From NCBI GenBank assembly GCA_900472675.1, contig UCJA01000011.1, positions 62,001 to 126,000 of the forward strand: a stretch of DNA of 64,000 nt, given 5' to 3'. The DNA is from Hyphomicrobiales bacterium. GTDB lineage: Bacteria > Pseudomonadota > Alphaproteobacteria > Rhizobiales > Rhizobiaceae. The notes beneath the pieces were generated by a model. It ran no database searches. It was not told the DNA's origin and saw only the letters and a list, made by a program, of their open reading frames with translations. The position numbers and the translations under genes are program-made. This document shows, one piece after another, positions 19,190-27,342 of this stretch; position 1 is the first letter of the stretch; the number at the start of each line of letters is the position of its first letter.

Positions 19190-20166
19190 CAGTTGACTCC
19201 TTCCAGGTCGGCCAAAGCGTTGGCGGGGTCGATCTCGCTCCATCGCGCGGCCGAGAACACATTGTCTGACGGCAGGCAACCTGAATGGGCCTGATAGACA
19301 TGCGCGAAAGCGCGGCGGTCCAGTTCGGCTCCGCCTTTCTTCATATCCAAGACGCATGCGGCCTGAACCGTCTCGATGATCTTGCCATACGAGCCCCCGT
19401 TCGCATGGCAAAGCCTGCCGAGAAAATCGTCTGTGTCGAGTTCGGCGGTGACACGCAGCCCGCATCTCTCGACGGCAGTCTCGTTCACAACCCGCTGGAT
19501 GATCGCCTTATCCCCCGGCAGGCCGACCGGAATGAAGCGAATGACGAGAGATCGGTTCGCCAACTGTTGATCGCCTTTGAGCAGGTTTGCCAGTTCAGGC
19601 ACACCTGAATAGATCGTATGCAGCGGCCAGTCCTCGATCTGCATCAGGCTTTTAAGGCGATCCTGAACGTCATGGATCAGGTCCTTGCGCGTGTGATGGA
19701 GGAGATGCTGTGCTTCGTCCACATGGAGGAAGACGATCCCGCGTTCGCGAAGCTGCGTCCGCACAGTGGCGTACAGCTCCCCCTCGGTCATCTTGGATTT
19801 CGACGGTACGCCGATGGCATCGAGGATCGCCCGCGCGAAGTCTTTCGACGTGCAGGGCTTCGGTGCCTCGATGCTGAGGAGAGGCCTTACGGTCTCCCCA
19901 TATTCGTTCTCGTATGGCTGGAACTCGGGGACAAGACTGAAGTGGTGCTTCAGCGCCCACGATTTTCCGCTTCTCGAGTCTCCGATGAGGAACAGCGCGC
20001 GGCGGGCCGATCCGAAACCGTCGCGGCAGGCTTCGACGTTCTCAACCATGTCGCGCAGGGTTGCTGCGAGCCTGGCGTCGCGCGCGTGGTCGATGTAGTT
20101 CAGTTTGGCATCGGCACGCATGGTGCGGAAAGCCTGAAGGGAGACGACGTTGGCGTGTTCGGTCAT
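19189..20166 (-). CDS. tniB: TniB/TnsC-like AAA+ transposition ATPase
   Basis: 325 residues. Walker A GDSRSGKS at residues 62-69 and Walker B FLHVDEAQH with the Asp-Glu at 150-151. The family forms ATP-bound filaments on target DNA and passes the site chosen by TniQ to the transposase. GAGGAG precedes the ATG; it starts two bases after the tniA stop and ends overlapping tniQ, so the three genes are translationally linked. Confidence 0.9.
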   Translation of the reverse strand: MTEHANVVSLQAFRTMRADAKLNYIDHARDARLAATLRDMVENVEACRDGFGSARRALFLIGDSRSGKSWALKHHFSLVPEFQPYENEYGETVRPLLSIEAPKPCTSKDFARAILDAIGVPSKSKMTEGELYATVRTQLRERGIVFLHVDEAQHLLHHTRKDLIHDVQDRLKSLMQIEDWPLHTIYSGVPELANLLKGDQQLANRSLVIRFIPVGLPGDKAIIQRVVNETAVERCGLRVTAELDTDDFLGRLCHANGGSYGKIIETVQAACVLDMKKGGAELDRRAFAHVYQAHSGCLPSDNVFSAARWSEIDPANALADLEGVN

Positions 20167-20168
20167 GT

Positions 20169-22388
20169 TCAGTACTCCTCGTAATAGTCAGCCGGGATTT
20201 CGGCGGATGACGTGATTTCGGAAGGCTGCTCGATCACGGCAGCTTTCTTTTTCTTCCGGGCATCGCGCTCGCGCTCCTTGTGGTAGGCGGGGACCGCACG
20301 GGAATCAGATACCGAGCCGTTGCGGAGAGGGTCGTCGGGCAAAGCAAACTGCTGTGTCAGAGCAGGCGTATTCGCGGAACGCACTGCCTCCCAGGCTCCG
20401 AACAGCTCTGCCTCCACGATCTCGTAGTGTTCGGCGGTCAGATGGCGAGGAGTGAGGTTCGCGCGGAGCGCCGCGGCCTGACCGCTCTCGCGAAGGCGGT
20501 TGATGGCGCGGTTCATCGCCTCAACGCCGGCCTCGGACTCCAATGCGTGATGGGTGCGGAGCGTATGGCGTGCCACAATCCATTCTGCCAACGTCACGTT
20601 GCGGCCAAGGTCGACCATGTTCTTGACCACGAACCACCCCTTGTCCCCTCGCACGGCGATGTGTTCCAGGTTTTCGGGATCGACCTTGATGTCGAACTCC
20701 ATCTGGCCGAACTTGGTGCGCTGGCGGTGAAGCTCGTCGTCGCCGTACGGGATGCCCATGAAAGGAATGCCATACTGGCCGATGCGCCGCTTGAACCTGA
20801 CCCCGAAGACATGGAGCATGTAGTCGGGGTCCTGGCTCGGGAACTCGATGCCTTCTTCCTGGACGGCTCTGATCAAGGCATTGTGAGGCGTTCTGCCGCC
20901 GAGACCGCTGTGCGGCTTATTGTGGTAGATATCGCAGATCGCAAAGGTGAAGAGACGGATCATCTCGTCCACCTGCAGGCTGATCTGGTGTTCGGGATTG
21001 TAGTCGCCCTTTTCGGCGACCGAGCCGAACGTCCTGCCCGCGAAATACGCCGCGATCAGCGGCCCGATAGAATGGAACAGACTTTCGATGAACGGCCGCG
21101 CCTTGGGGTTGCCTGCCTGGGGGCGGTTGAACGTGATCTTGGCGGCACGCATGATGCCTTCGACCAGTTCGTTGGCGAACTCCTTGCCGTTGTCGCTGAA
21201 GATATCGCGCGGCTGGACCATTCCGATCCACGGTGTCTCCGCTCCGACGAAATCGGAGATGTGGCGCTTGTCGGACATGATCATCCGGATCGCCGAAGCC
21301 GCCGAGACGGCGTTCGGGTTCAGGCTTCCCCGAAACGCGAGGACGTAGCGCGTGGCGACATCGATCGCCGCCACGAACCAGATGCGCTTGCCGACAACCG
21401 CCTCCTTATAGGCGGGCGGCAGGATGTCCCACATTCCGGTCTCTACAAAGAGCGTCATGAGATCGACGTTCCAGAAATCGATCTCGATGCGCTCGCCAAC
21501 GGACAGCGCGTTGATGCCGCGTTTGTACATCCCGAAGTGCTTGAGGGCCGAAGCGCGGCCGTGGCGACCGTCCCACTTATCGAACGCGTCGAACTTCGAG
21601 ATAATCGACTCGAACTTGTGTCGCGTTACCTTCAGCAACGGGGTCGGCCGGTTCTCGTTCAGCTTGGACAAAGCCGCGACGTAATCACGATAGACCTGCG
21701 CCATGCTCGGCTTCCGGTCCGTCATGTAGTTCATCGCCTCCTTGTGGGCGAAGGCCACCGAGTCCGCATCCACCTTGCGCAGATGCAAACCGGGACCATG
21801 ATGGCGTTGGACGATGCCGAGGACATCGCCGCCGCATGCGTGATAACGCTTGTAGTCGCGACGGAACGTCTTTACCAACGGGGTCGGGAAGGCCTTCACC
21901 TCGACCATCGCGTCGGCGCGGACATTGGCATCATCGTCGTCGAGGCCCAGCATCTCGGCGATGATTTCCCTGCGCCAGGTGCGGAGGTTGGCTTCGAACT
22001 TCTCCTTCGACCAGCGAGGCTTCTTTCCGAGCTTCCGCCATTCAGCGTCGAAGCGCTCGATGAGCTTTTCACGGAAAAGCGCCAGATGACGAGGCTTCCC
22101 GATGATGTCCGCGAACGTGTTGTCACCGAAAATCGCACGGAGTCGCTGGTTCTCGGGATCGTTGTAGCCGTAGCGGATTTTGGCACCGCCGCTCACGAGC
22201 TTCGTGTACACCTCGCGATGCGGGATGAAGCGCTCGTCTCGGCTGTCCTCCTCATTGGCGAACGTCCAGCCGTCACTGTCCTTCTTCTTGGGCTTCCAAT
22301 TAACCTTGCCGTCGGTGAATCGGTCAGCATGTCGCATCCTGACGACGGCGTGGTGGAAGAGGTTCGGCTTGTGGAAGTCGGGCAGCAT
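20169..22388 (-). CDS. tniA: TniA/TnsB-like DDE transposase
   Basis: 739 residues. N-terminal helical DNA-binding region, then the integrase-fold core with Asp304 (IDFWNVD), Asp399 (FSDNGKEF) and Glu435 (FIESLF). The last two are 35 residues apart, the classic DD(35)E spacing. A β-barrel-like segment and a Lys-rich C-terminal tail follow; the tail would bind TniB. It should bind the end repeats and join 3' ends to target DNA. ATG 22388 has AAGGAG six bases upstream; a TTG at 22409 opens the longer frame. Confidence 0.92.
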   Translation of the reverse strand: MLPDFHKPNLFHHAVVRMRHADRFTDGKVNWKPKKKDSDGWTFANEEDSRDERFIPHREVYTKLVSGGAKIRYGYNDPENQRLRAIFGDNTFADIIGKPRHLALFREKLIERFDAEWRKLGKKPRWSKEKFEANLRTWRREIIAEMLGLDDDDANVRADAMVEVKAFPTPLVKTFRRDYKRYHACGGDVLGIVQRHHGPGLHLRKVDADSVAFAHKEAMNYMTDRKPSMAQVYRDYVAALSKLNENRPTPLLKVTRHKFESIISKFDAFDKWDGRHGRASALKHFGMYKRGINALSVGERIEIDFWNVDLMTLFVETGMWDILPPAYKEAVVGKRIWFVAAIDVATRYVLAFRGSLNPNAVSAASAIRMIMSDKRHISDFVGAETPWIGMVQPRDIFSDNGKEFANELVEGIMRAAKITFNRPQAGNPKARPFIESLFHSIGPLIAAYFAGRTFGSVAEKGDYNPEHQISLQVDEMIRLFTFAICDIYHNKPHSGLGGRTPHNALIRAVQEEGIEFPSQDPDYMLHVFGVRFKRRIGQYGIPFMGIPYGDDELHRQRTKFGQMEFDIKVDPENLEHIAVRGDKGWFVVKNMVDLGRNVTLAEWIVARHTLRTHHALESEAGVEAMNRAINRLRESGQAAALRANLTPRHLTAEHYEIVEAELFGAWEAVRSANTPALTQQFALPDDPLRNGSVSDSRAVPAYHKERERDARKKKKAAVIEQPSEITSSAEIPADYYEEY

Positions 22389-22433
22389 CGCGGGCTCCTT
22401 GTAGGGCAACTGAAAATCGGGGATGGGCGGGAG

Positions 22434-23012
22434 TTATCTGCGGACCATCAAAATGGTCAGGTCGTCGATCCGGCCGGGTGTCTCGGTAAGGAGAACGCAC
22501 TCGTCGATCAGCAACAGAATCGCAGTCCGACGGGCCGCCCGGTTCTCGCATCCGCGAAGGAGCTCGCCGAAGCGAAAGTGGCCGTGGTATCTCTGGACCG
22601 CCTCAAAAGCGCGGTCGTATTCGGCGTCGTTGCGCATGCGGCGGGCACGCATGATGCGTTCCGCATTCTCATAGGCACCATAAGTCGCCTCGCGCTCGGT
22701 CATGAGACGGATGTCGTGGACCGCTCCAGGCGTCGTCGAGCCGTTCTGGTTCTTCCGGAGAAAGCCTTCCGCCTTGATACGCTTCAGCAAGTCGGCCATC
22801 ACATCCGACTTGCGGGCGTGTTTCACCGCCACGGCGACGATCTCGCCGTCATCGAAAACCACGCAGAAGTCGCAGATGTGTTCACGCCACGCTCCCTCGG
22901 CATCGCGATACAGAAGCACCGGAAACTGAGAGTAGATGGCCTTGATGTCCTTGCGGAGCTGGAGAACCTTTGACACCCGGCGCTCGAGATCGCTCTCGTG
23001 ATAAACGACCAC
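22434..23012 (-). CDS. tnsA: TnsA-like PD-(D/E)XK endonuclease (5' end uncertain)
   Basis: 192 residues from the first canonical start, a GTG without a ribosome site. Glu6/Glu10 in YHESDLERRV, Asp48 in HICDFCVVF and Lys64 in VAVAVKH fit the TnsA catalytic pattern E...D...K. In Tn7, TnsA cuts the 5' strands so the element moves by cut-and-paste. The same frame continues upstream for 42 codons of TnsA-like sequence (GKTLRGFSVFNDV before the GTG) up to a TAA at 23139-23141, with no ATG, GTG or TTG. The real start may be a rare codon, lie across a frameshift, or the gene may be damaged. It lies 45 bp before tniA. Confidence 0.7.
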   Translation of the reverse strand: MVVYHESDLERRVSKVLQLRKDIKAIYSQFPVLLYRDAEGAWREHICDFCVVFDDGEIVAVAVKHARKSDVMADLLKRIKAEGFLRKNQNGSTTPGAVHDIRLMTEREATYGAYENAERIMRARRMRNDAEYDRAFEAVQRYHGHFRFGELLRGCENRAARRTAILLLIDECVLLTETPGRIDDLTILMVRR

Positions 23013-23250
23013 GTCGTTGAATACCGAGAAGCCACGAAGGGTCTTGCCGTGCGTGGCCGGGGGCTTGCGAACCGCTCGTTCGGCTACCGGCTCGTTCCAG
23101 AAGATGGTTTCAGTCGCCGTTCCTACGACGATTCCGCGTTATTCCGCCGTCCCCTGCATCGGAAGGGCCGTTCTCGGACATGCGGTTGGCGTTGCCGAAG
23201 GTGCGGGGAGTTTTGATCGCGGGCATGCTCAGGAAACCGAGACCTGCCTG

Positions 23251-23499
23251 ATGAAGCGCGATGTGTTTGGAAACCTGACGTGCGAAGTGCATGATGCCAT
23301 CCTGACTGAGAACAAAAATACCTCACAGGGCGACGACGCAGACGGAAGATCCGTCCGTGACATCACTTGGTGGGTAAACGTATTCTCGTCATGCGTGGCT
23401 CCTGTCGTCAGAAGGTCCCTGGTACCGGCTCAATTGATCAATGGCGAGCCCGAACCTGTGATTTCGCCTTTGTTTGAGGTACTTCGATCGGTATCGTAA
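23251..23499 (+). CDS. Uncertain small ORF inside the transposon
   Basis: 82 codons from ATG 23251 with fairly natural composition (for example VRDITWWVNVFSSC). It has no convincing ribosome site, its stop lies in the operator region, and it runs antisense to the leader of the transposition operon. It may be chance. No family recognised. Confidence 0.2.
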   Translation: MKRDVFGNLTCEVHDAILTENKNTSQGDDADGRSVRDITWWVNVFSSCVAPVVRRSLVPAQLINGEPEPVISPLFEVLRSVS

Positions 23500-23530
23500 A
23501 CGGACTTTTACAAATGCCTCAAAACGATAC
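23473..23530 (-). repeat. Interleaved inverted repeats in transposition-operon leader
   Basis: Two inverted pairs are interleaved: TTTGAGG (23473-23479) with CCTCAAA (23517-23523), and GTATCGT (23491-23497) with ACGATAC (23524-23530). On the minus strand the predicted transcript would start at or near the GTATCGT arm, so the two pairs could form an H-type pseudoknot at the very 5' end. A further GTAAA/TTTAC pair is nested inside. Confidence 0.6.
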
Positions 23531-23531
23531 G

Positions 23532-23546
23532 GAACAAATAGTGAAC
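23532..23546. promoter_or_regulatory. LexA (SOS) box
   Basis: GAAC-AAATAGT-GAAC, an exact match to the GAAC-N7-GAAC (GTTC-N7-GTTC) LexA operator of alphaproteobacteria. It overlaps the -10 of the leftward promoter, the right place for repression. Confidence 0.75.
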
Positions 23547-23563
23547 ATATTCTGATCTGTCAA
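23535..23563 (-). promoter_or_regulatory. Promoter of the tnsA-tniABQ operon
   Basis: On the minus strand TTGACA (23558-23563), a 17-bp spacer, and TATTTG (23535-23540). The predicted start is near 23528-23530, about 400-500 bp before the tnsA-like frame, so the leader is long. Confidence 0.65.
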
Positions 23564-23609
23564 GCCGGCATCCGTGCAGTTTTAAGAGTCGCAGCGCCGC
23601 CTCATCGTT

Positions 23610-23634
23610 CCGTCCCTCTTGTGAAAGAGGACGG
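23610..23634. repeat. Inverted repeat upstream of the HNH gene
   Basis: CCGTCC-CTCTT and AAGAGGACGG form a 10-bp stem with one bulge around GTGA. No T-run follows on either strand, so it is more likely an operator or 5' leader structure than a terminator. A TATAAA -10-like sequence lies at 23661-23666. Confidence 0.45.
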
Positions 23635-23697
23635 TGGGCTCCGATTCCTCCCGTCTCTGATATAAAGCGCTCTGATGACTACATCGGAGGAGATCGC

Positions 23698-25254
23698 GTG
23701 GACGATATGGAGGCATTTGATTCGGAATTCCAGAACCAAGAGATTTGGACCGAAACCCTGGTGTTCCCAAACCCGTCCCAGCTAGACGATGCGGGAATGG
23801 ACTACTATTTCCCGGATTATGACGGCCGTTGGAGCGCTCAAACAAAGCGGGCGATGAAGGCGTTGGAAACCGACGGACTTGAGCTGAACTCCAACTGGGC
23901 GCTCGAACGGCAGCACTGGACCTGCCCAGGATGCCATCGGTCGAAGTTCGATGTATTCCGGAAATCGTCGAACGGTATCCTGCTTGCGAAGCTTGAGTTA
24001 CATCACGACCACATGTCGGAAGAGGCAACGCAGAGGCCTGCCAAGGTTGCTGGGCCGGAATGGAGGGCGGCTCTGGGAGACGGCGGCTCCCGTGTGATGG
24101 ATACGATACGCGCTCTTGTCGTTCGGTTTGACACCGCTCTCGTCTGCTCCGAATGTAACACAGCCGACGGCAAAGCAAAAAAGTTGGTGGGTGCCGATCC
24201 ACGCTTCACTTTCGTTGCCACTGAAATCCGGCAGTTCGTAAAAGCGACACCGCACCGCGACCACGAAATAGATATCGAAGTTGCCCGAGCTGTGTGGAAG
24301 GCGGAGAAACCCGCCTTCGAGCATCGCTTGGCGCTTCTGACCTCGCTGGTAGACGATTTGTTCGCCCGTCGGCTTCAGAATAGGCCCGAAGGCGCGCTGC
24401 CATATGGGCGTTCGATGGTCGACCGCGTCGGAACGGGGGAGACGCTACGCAAGTCCTTCTGGAAGTCCGCACGCTTCAGCCCGAATAACGGACTCCTTAA
24501 TACAATCAAGACGGACTTCCTATCTAGGTCCGTTAGCAACGACACAGCGAAGCGGAAGGTCCCAAAAGCGCCTCCCCGCGCTCCCACTGAAGAAGAATAC
24601 AATGCATTCGTCCCTCTGTTCGGAATCCAGAAATGGAACGAGGTTGACGACGACTGGGCGTGTCCATGTTGCTGCCGTGGAAAGCGTGCCTCCATGAGGA
24701 TGAGTTCGAAGAAAAAATGGACAGCGGCAATACGAAACGTCGCGCAATACGACATACTTTTGAACCAGGATGAAATCGGGCTTCGTGAGCGGCTGTTTCC
24801 GGACTTTGCGAACGACCTTCATCTCGTCGAGCGGCGCTGGGTCGCCGTATGCTCAGACTGCGCCGACATAACCACCCGCCTGAGGCATTCCCGCCAAGAT
24901 TTGCCGGACGTCTTCCTGACGATGGAGGAGATGAAGTCTGTTCTCTCATCGGTCAGCGGTCATGCGCCTCACGACATAGATTTTGAACTGGGAGCTTCGC
25001 TCGCGTTTGCAAACCTTGCTTATCGACAGGCGACCGATGCCATGTCTGAATTCATAAATCTCAGAGATGAGTTCAAGAGGTATATGAAAATGGGAGCCGA
25101 CGGTCCGGAAGAACGTAGACTGGCTTTTAAAGAACTGGACTTTAGGCTCAAGGTTTATCACTCGATCGACGATCCGCAGGAGCGAAAGGAGATCATGGCG
25201 ATGATAAAGGATGGCAACTATGGCGGGGGCCGGAAACGGTCAAAGTGGCGATAG
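23698..25254 (+). CDS. HNH-type zinc protein, transposon cargo
   Basis: 518 residues. An N-terminal HNH-like module: C76-x2-C79, then LELHHDHM (His102, His103, Asp104, His105) and C150-x2-C153 in VCSECNTADGKAKK. A second region repeats the zinc frame (C322-x2-C325 and C385-x2-C388) but has no HHDH at the matching place. The N-terminal module may be a nuclease, the second a DNA- or protein-binding copy. GTG 23698 has GGAGG seven bases upstream. Base use is more A/T-rich than the core genes. No named family recognised; cargo of Tn7-like elements is often defence, but that is inference. Confidence 0.75.
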   Translation: MDDMEAFDSEFQNQEIWTETLVFPNPSQLDDAGMDYYFPDYDGRWSAQTKRAMKALETDGLELNSNWALERQHWTCPGCHRSKFDVFRKSSNGILLAKLELHHDHMSEEATQRPAKVAGPEWRAALGDGGSRVMDTIRALVVRFDTALVCSECNTADGKAKKLVGADPRFTFVATEIRQFVKATPHRDHEIDIEVARAVWKAEKPAFEHRLALLTSLVDDLFARRLQNRPEGALPYGRSMVDRVGTGETLRKSFWKSARFSPNNGLLNTIKTDFLSRSVSNDTAKRKVPKAPPRAPTEEEYNAFVPLFGIQKWNEVDDDWACPCCCRGKRASMRMSSKKKWTAAIRNVAQYDILLNQDEIGLRERLFPDFANDLHLVERRWVAVCSDCADITTRLRHSRQDLPDVFLTMEEMKSVLSSVSGHAPHDIDFELGASLAFANLAYRQATDAMSEFINLRDEFKRYMKMGADGPEERRLAFKELDFRLKVYHSIDDPQERKEIMAMIKDGNYGGGRKRSKWR

Positions 25255-25262
25255 CCGATGAA

Positions 25263-25282
25263 ATGCCCAATTCAAACACCGC
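25263..25282 (-). repeat. Internal end repeat R2 (putative transposase site)
   Basis: On the minus strand GCGGTGTTTGAATTGGGCAT, the close match of L2. It starts 9 bp after the stop of the HNH gene, inside the right end. Confidence 0.75.
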
Positions 25283-25307
25283 GAAATGACCCGATCAGTC
25301 AACGCAG

Positions 25308-25331
25308 GGACAAACCAAACCCGCGAAATCA
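25308..25331 (-). repeat. Right terminal inverted repeat of the transposon
   Basis: On the minus strand it begins TGATTTCGCGGG and ends TTTGGTTTGTCC. Partner of 17198-17221. Confidence 0.65.
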
Positions 25332-25367
25332 GCGGGCTATTGGGAGCAGGTTGGATGATATTGGTTT

Positions 25368-25444
<77 letters not shown>

Positions 25445-25475
25445 TTGAGCTGTGTTGATAGCTAGGCACTGGCGC

Positions 25476-25781
25476 TCAATGCGTCCAGGGCTGAAGACGG
25501 CTGTATCGGAAATTGTCGGGATAGGAAACCGTCTGGCGCGCTGCTTCCTTCGGCAGGACGACCCGGTATTCGACACCCTCGCGCTTGGCGTAGGCTTCCG
25601 CCTGTTCCTGCGTCTCGAACGTCAGGCGAACCTGCTGCTTCATATCGGCGGAAGAGGTGTAACCCATGACGGGATCGATGCGGCGCGGCTGTTCCTGGTC
25701 GAACTCCAGAACCCAGAGATGGGTCTTGGCTTTGCCGGATTGCATGGCGGATTTGGTCGGACGGTAGATTTTTGCAACCAT
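25476..25781 (-). CDS. NDUFS4-like ETC complex I subunit
   Basis: 101-residue protein of the family that includes the mitochondrial complex I subunit NDUFS4. The N-terminus MVAKIYRPTKSAMQSGKA, the central WVLEFDQEQPRRIDPVMGYT and the AEAYAKREGVEY segment are typical. It would sit on the peripheral arm of NADH dehydrogenase. Monocistronic between tRNA-Arg and tRNA-Pro. Confidence 0.9.
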   Translation of the reverse strand: MVAKIYRPTKSAMQSGKAKTHLWVLEFDQEQPRRIDPVMGYTSSADMKQQVRLTFETQEQAEAYAKREGVEYRVVLPKEAARQTVSYPDNFRYSRLQPWTH

Positions 25782-25831
25782 AGCCTAATAGCACCTCATC
25801 AAACTGAAGATCGGGCTGCCGCCGGACACGA

Positions 25832-25908
<77 letters not shown>

Positions 25909-26059
25909 TTCAACGTGATTGCGGGATACACGGTTACTTGTGCAGCCGCAACAGCAAATCCCACTCATACCTGCAGAAAACGCTGCAACCGCTCACAGCC
26001 GGCCAATCTTATCCTAAGACGGCGACCGGATTGCCGGTCTCGCGCGCCTTAAGCGCGGC

Positions 26060-26545
26060 TCAGCGGGCGGTGCCGATTGTCTTGCTCACAACCTTGTCGC
26101 CGGGCTTGATACCGAGCGCCTTGGCGCGGCCGGCGTTCAGCTCCAGGACGAAGCTGATGGGCTTTTCCGAATCGATGATGTCACGCGAAAAGGGAACAGC
26201 ATCGGCTTTGACCGAGGAGACCGTGCCGTCCTTTTCGATGAAGACCATGTCGAGGGGGAGAACCGTGTTCTCCATCCACATCTGCACCCGCCGTGTCTCA
26301 CCGAAATCGAACAGCATGCCGGCATCCGGCGCCATTTCCTTGCGGAACATCAGGCCCTGCATGCGCTGCTCGTCATTGAGGGCAAGCTCCACGATGAACT
26401 TGTGGATCTTGCCGGCCGATTCGATCGTGAGTTCTTCTTTCGAAAAGGTCACCTGCTGCTGTGCCGAGACGGCGAACACACCGGCCAGACACAGAAAAAG
26501 CGCCGCAAGGGCGCCTCTCATGAATAGGGAAAGGGGGTTACGCAT
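26060..26545 (-). CDS. DUF192 family exported protein
   Basis: 161 residues with a Sec signal peptide (ending VFAVSAQ). The rest is a DUF192 domain with LMFRKEMAPDAGMLFDF, MWMENTVLPLDMVFI and the C-terminal VLELNAGRAKALGIKPGD. The function of the family is not established. Its ATG overlaps the stop of the cold-shock gene by one base, so the two are co-translated. Confidence 0.88.
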   Translation of the reverse strand: MRNPLSLFMRGALAALFLCLAGVFAVSAQQQVTFSKEELTIESAGKIHKFIVELALNDEQRMQGLMFRKEMAPDAGMLFDFGETRRVQMWMENTVLPLDMVFIEKDGTVSSVKADAVPFSRDIIDSEKPISFVLELNAGRAKALGIKPGDKVVSKTIGTAR

Positions 26546-27123
26546 CAGTGCGCCCGGTTTCCGGGATTGGGATTGTCAGGGTGGATCTCGGCTGCCATCA
26601 GGCCCTTGTCGCCGGGTCCGAAGCGCACCAGAACCACCTGCCCGGGCCGCAGCTCGGTCAGGCCGAAGCGGCGGAGCGTTTCCATGTGCACGAAGATGTC
26701 CTCGGTGCCCTCGCCCCGGGTCAGGAAGCCGAACCCCTTGGTGCGGTTGAACCATTTCACCAGCGCCCGCTCCAGGCCACTGGTCGGCGTCACCTGCACA
26801 TGGGTGCGGACCGGCGGCATCTGCGAGGGGTGCACGGCCGTCGACTGATCCATCGACAGGATCCGGAACGCCTGGTAGCCGCGATCCCGTTTCTGGATCA
26901 TGGCAACGATGCGTGTTCCTTCGAGAATCGTCTGGTAGCCGTCGCGCCGCAGGCAGGTCACATGCAGGAGAACATCCTGCATCCCGTTGTCCGGCACGAT
27001 GAAGCCGAAGCCCTTCGCCACATCAAACCATTTGACGACACCGGTGATCTCGATCAGCTCGACCGGTTCGCCCGGGAGCTCCTCGAAGCTGGCAATGCCC
27101 TTCGATGACATTCTGTCTGCCAT
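26545..27123 (-). CDS. Double cold-shock-domain protein
   Basis: 192 residues with two CspA-type domains: GVVKWFDVAKGFGFIVPDNG (about residues 28-47) followed by VLLHVTCL, and ALVKWFNRTKGFGFLTRGEG followed by IFVHMETL. Both RNP1 and RNP2 motifs are seen in each. Tandem-domain Csp proteins are common in rhizobia and bind single-stranded nucleic acid. About 220 bp of upstream sequence has room for a structured leader. Confidence 0.9.
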   Translation of the reverse strand: MADRMSSKGIASFEELPGEPVELIEITGVVKWFDVAKGFGFIVPDNGMQDVLLHVTCLRRDGYQTILEGTRIVAMIQKRDRGYQAFRILSMDQSTAVHPSQMPPVRTHVQVTPTSGLERALVKWFNRTKGFGFLTRGEGTEDIFVHMETLRRFGLTELRPGQVVLVRFGPGDKGLMAAEIHPDNPNPGNRAH

Positions 27124-27342
27124 ATCTTATCGGCCCCTCGATCTACGCGTTACGACATGACGGTTAACTGATTCTTAGAGGATAGATTAACATTGCGGTA
27201 ACCGTCCAGCGCAAGTGCTCGTGCATGCTAATCACCGTCTTTCTATGGGGAGTGGCTTGCTCCAGGCTGGCGGCCGCTCCATATCCGGCAGGCCTTTCGG
27301 CAGGATTTTCTCCTCAGCCATTAATTTTACGGAGCACCTCAC

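Larger units (their letters stand above)
17198..25331. mobile_element. Tn7-like transposon (tnsA-like, tniA, tniB, tniQ, HNH cargo)
   Basis: About 8.13 kb. Ends inferred from a 24-25 bp imperfect inverted repeat beginning TGATT (17198) and ending AATCA (25331), roughly 76% matched. The flanking 5-mers are GCGGT on the left and GCGGG on the right, a 4-of-5 match that may be a decayed target duplication. Internal ~20-bp repeats occur three times at the left end and twice at the right. The four transposition genes run leftward as one unit and one cargo gene runs rightward. The right end lies about 36 bp from the 3' end of tRNA-Arg, consistent with TniQ/TnsD-directed insertion. No CRISPR, cas, resolvase or tnsE gene is visible. 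Exact end bases are an inference. Confidence 0.8.

Noticed and set aside
20280..22973. 897-codon open frame antisense to tniA and tnsA
   Set aside because: High-GC codon bias leaves the antisense frame open; the opposite strand has clear DDE motifs, ribosome sites and coupling.
23017..23250. N-terminal extension of the small plus-strand ORF in the transposon
   Set aside because: This part is antisense to TnsA-like coding sequence and has a biased composition.
17212..25317. Shorter element ends at TGATTTGTCC / GGACAAACCA
   Set aside because: The 10-bp match is good, but flanks (GGTCT and AACCC) do not agree and the similarity continues outward to TGATT, where flanks match at 4 of 5.
17198..25331. 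CRISPR-associated transposon
   Set aside because: No repeats with spacers and no cas genes are seen; TniQ is of the long TnsD type instead.
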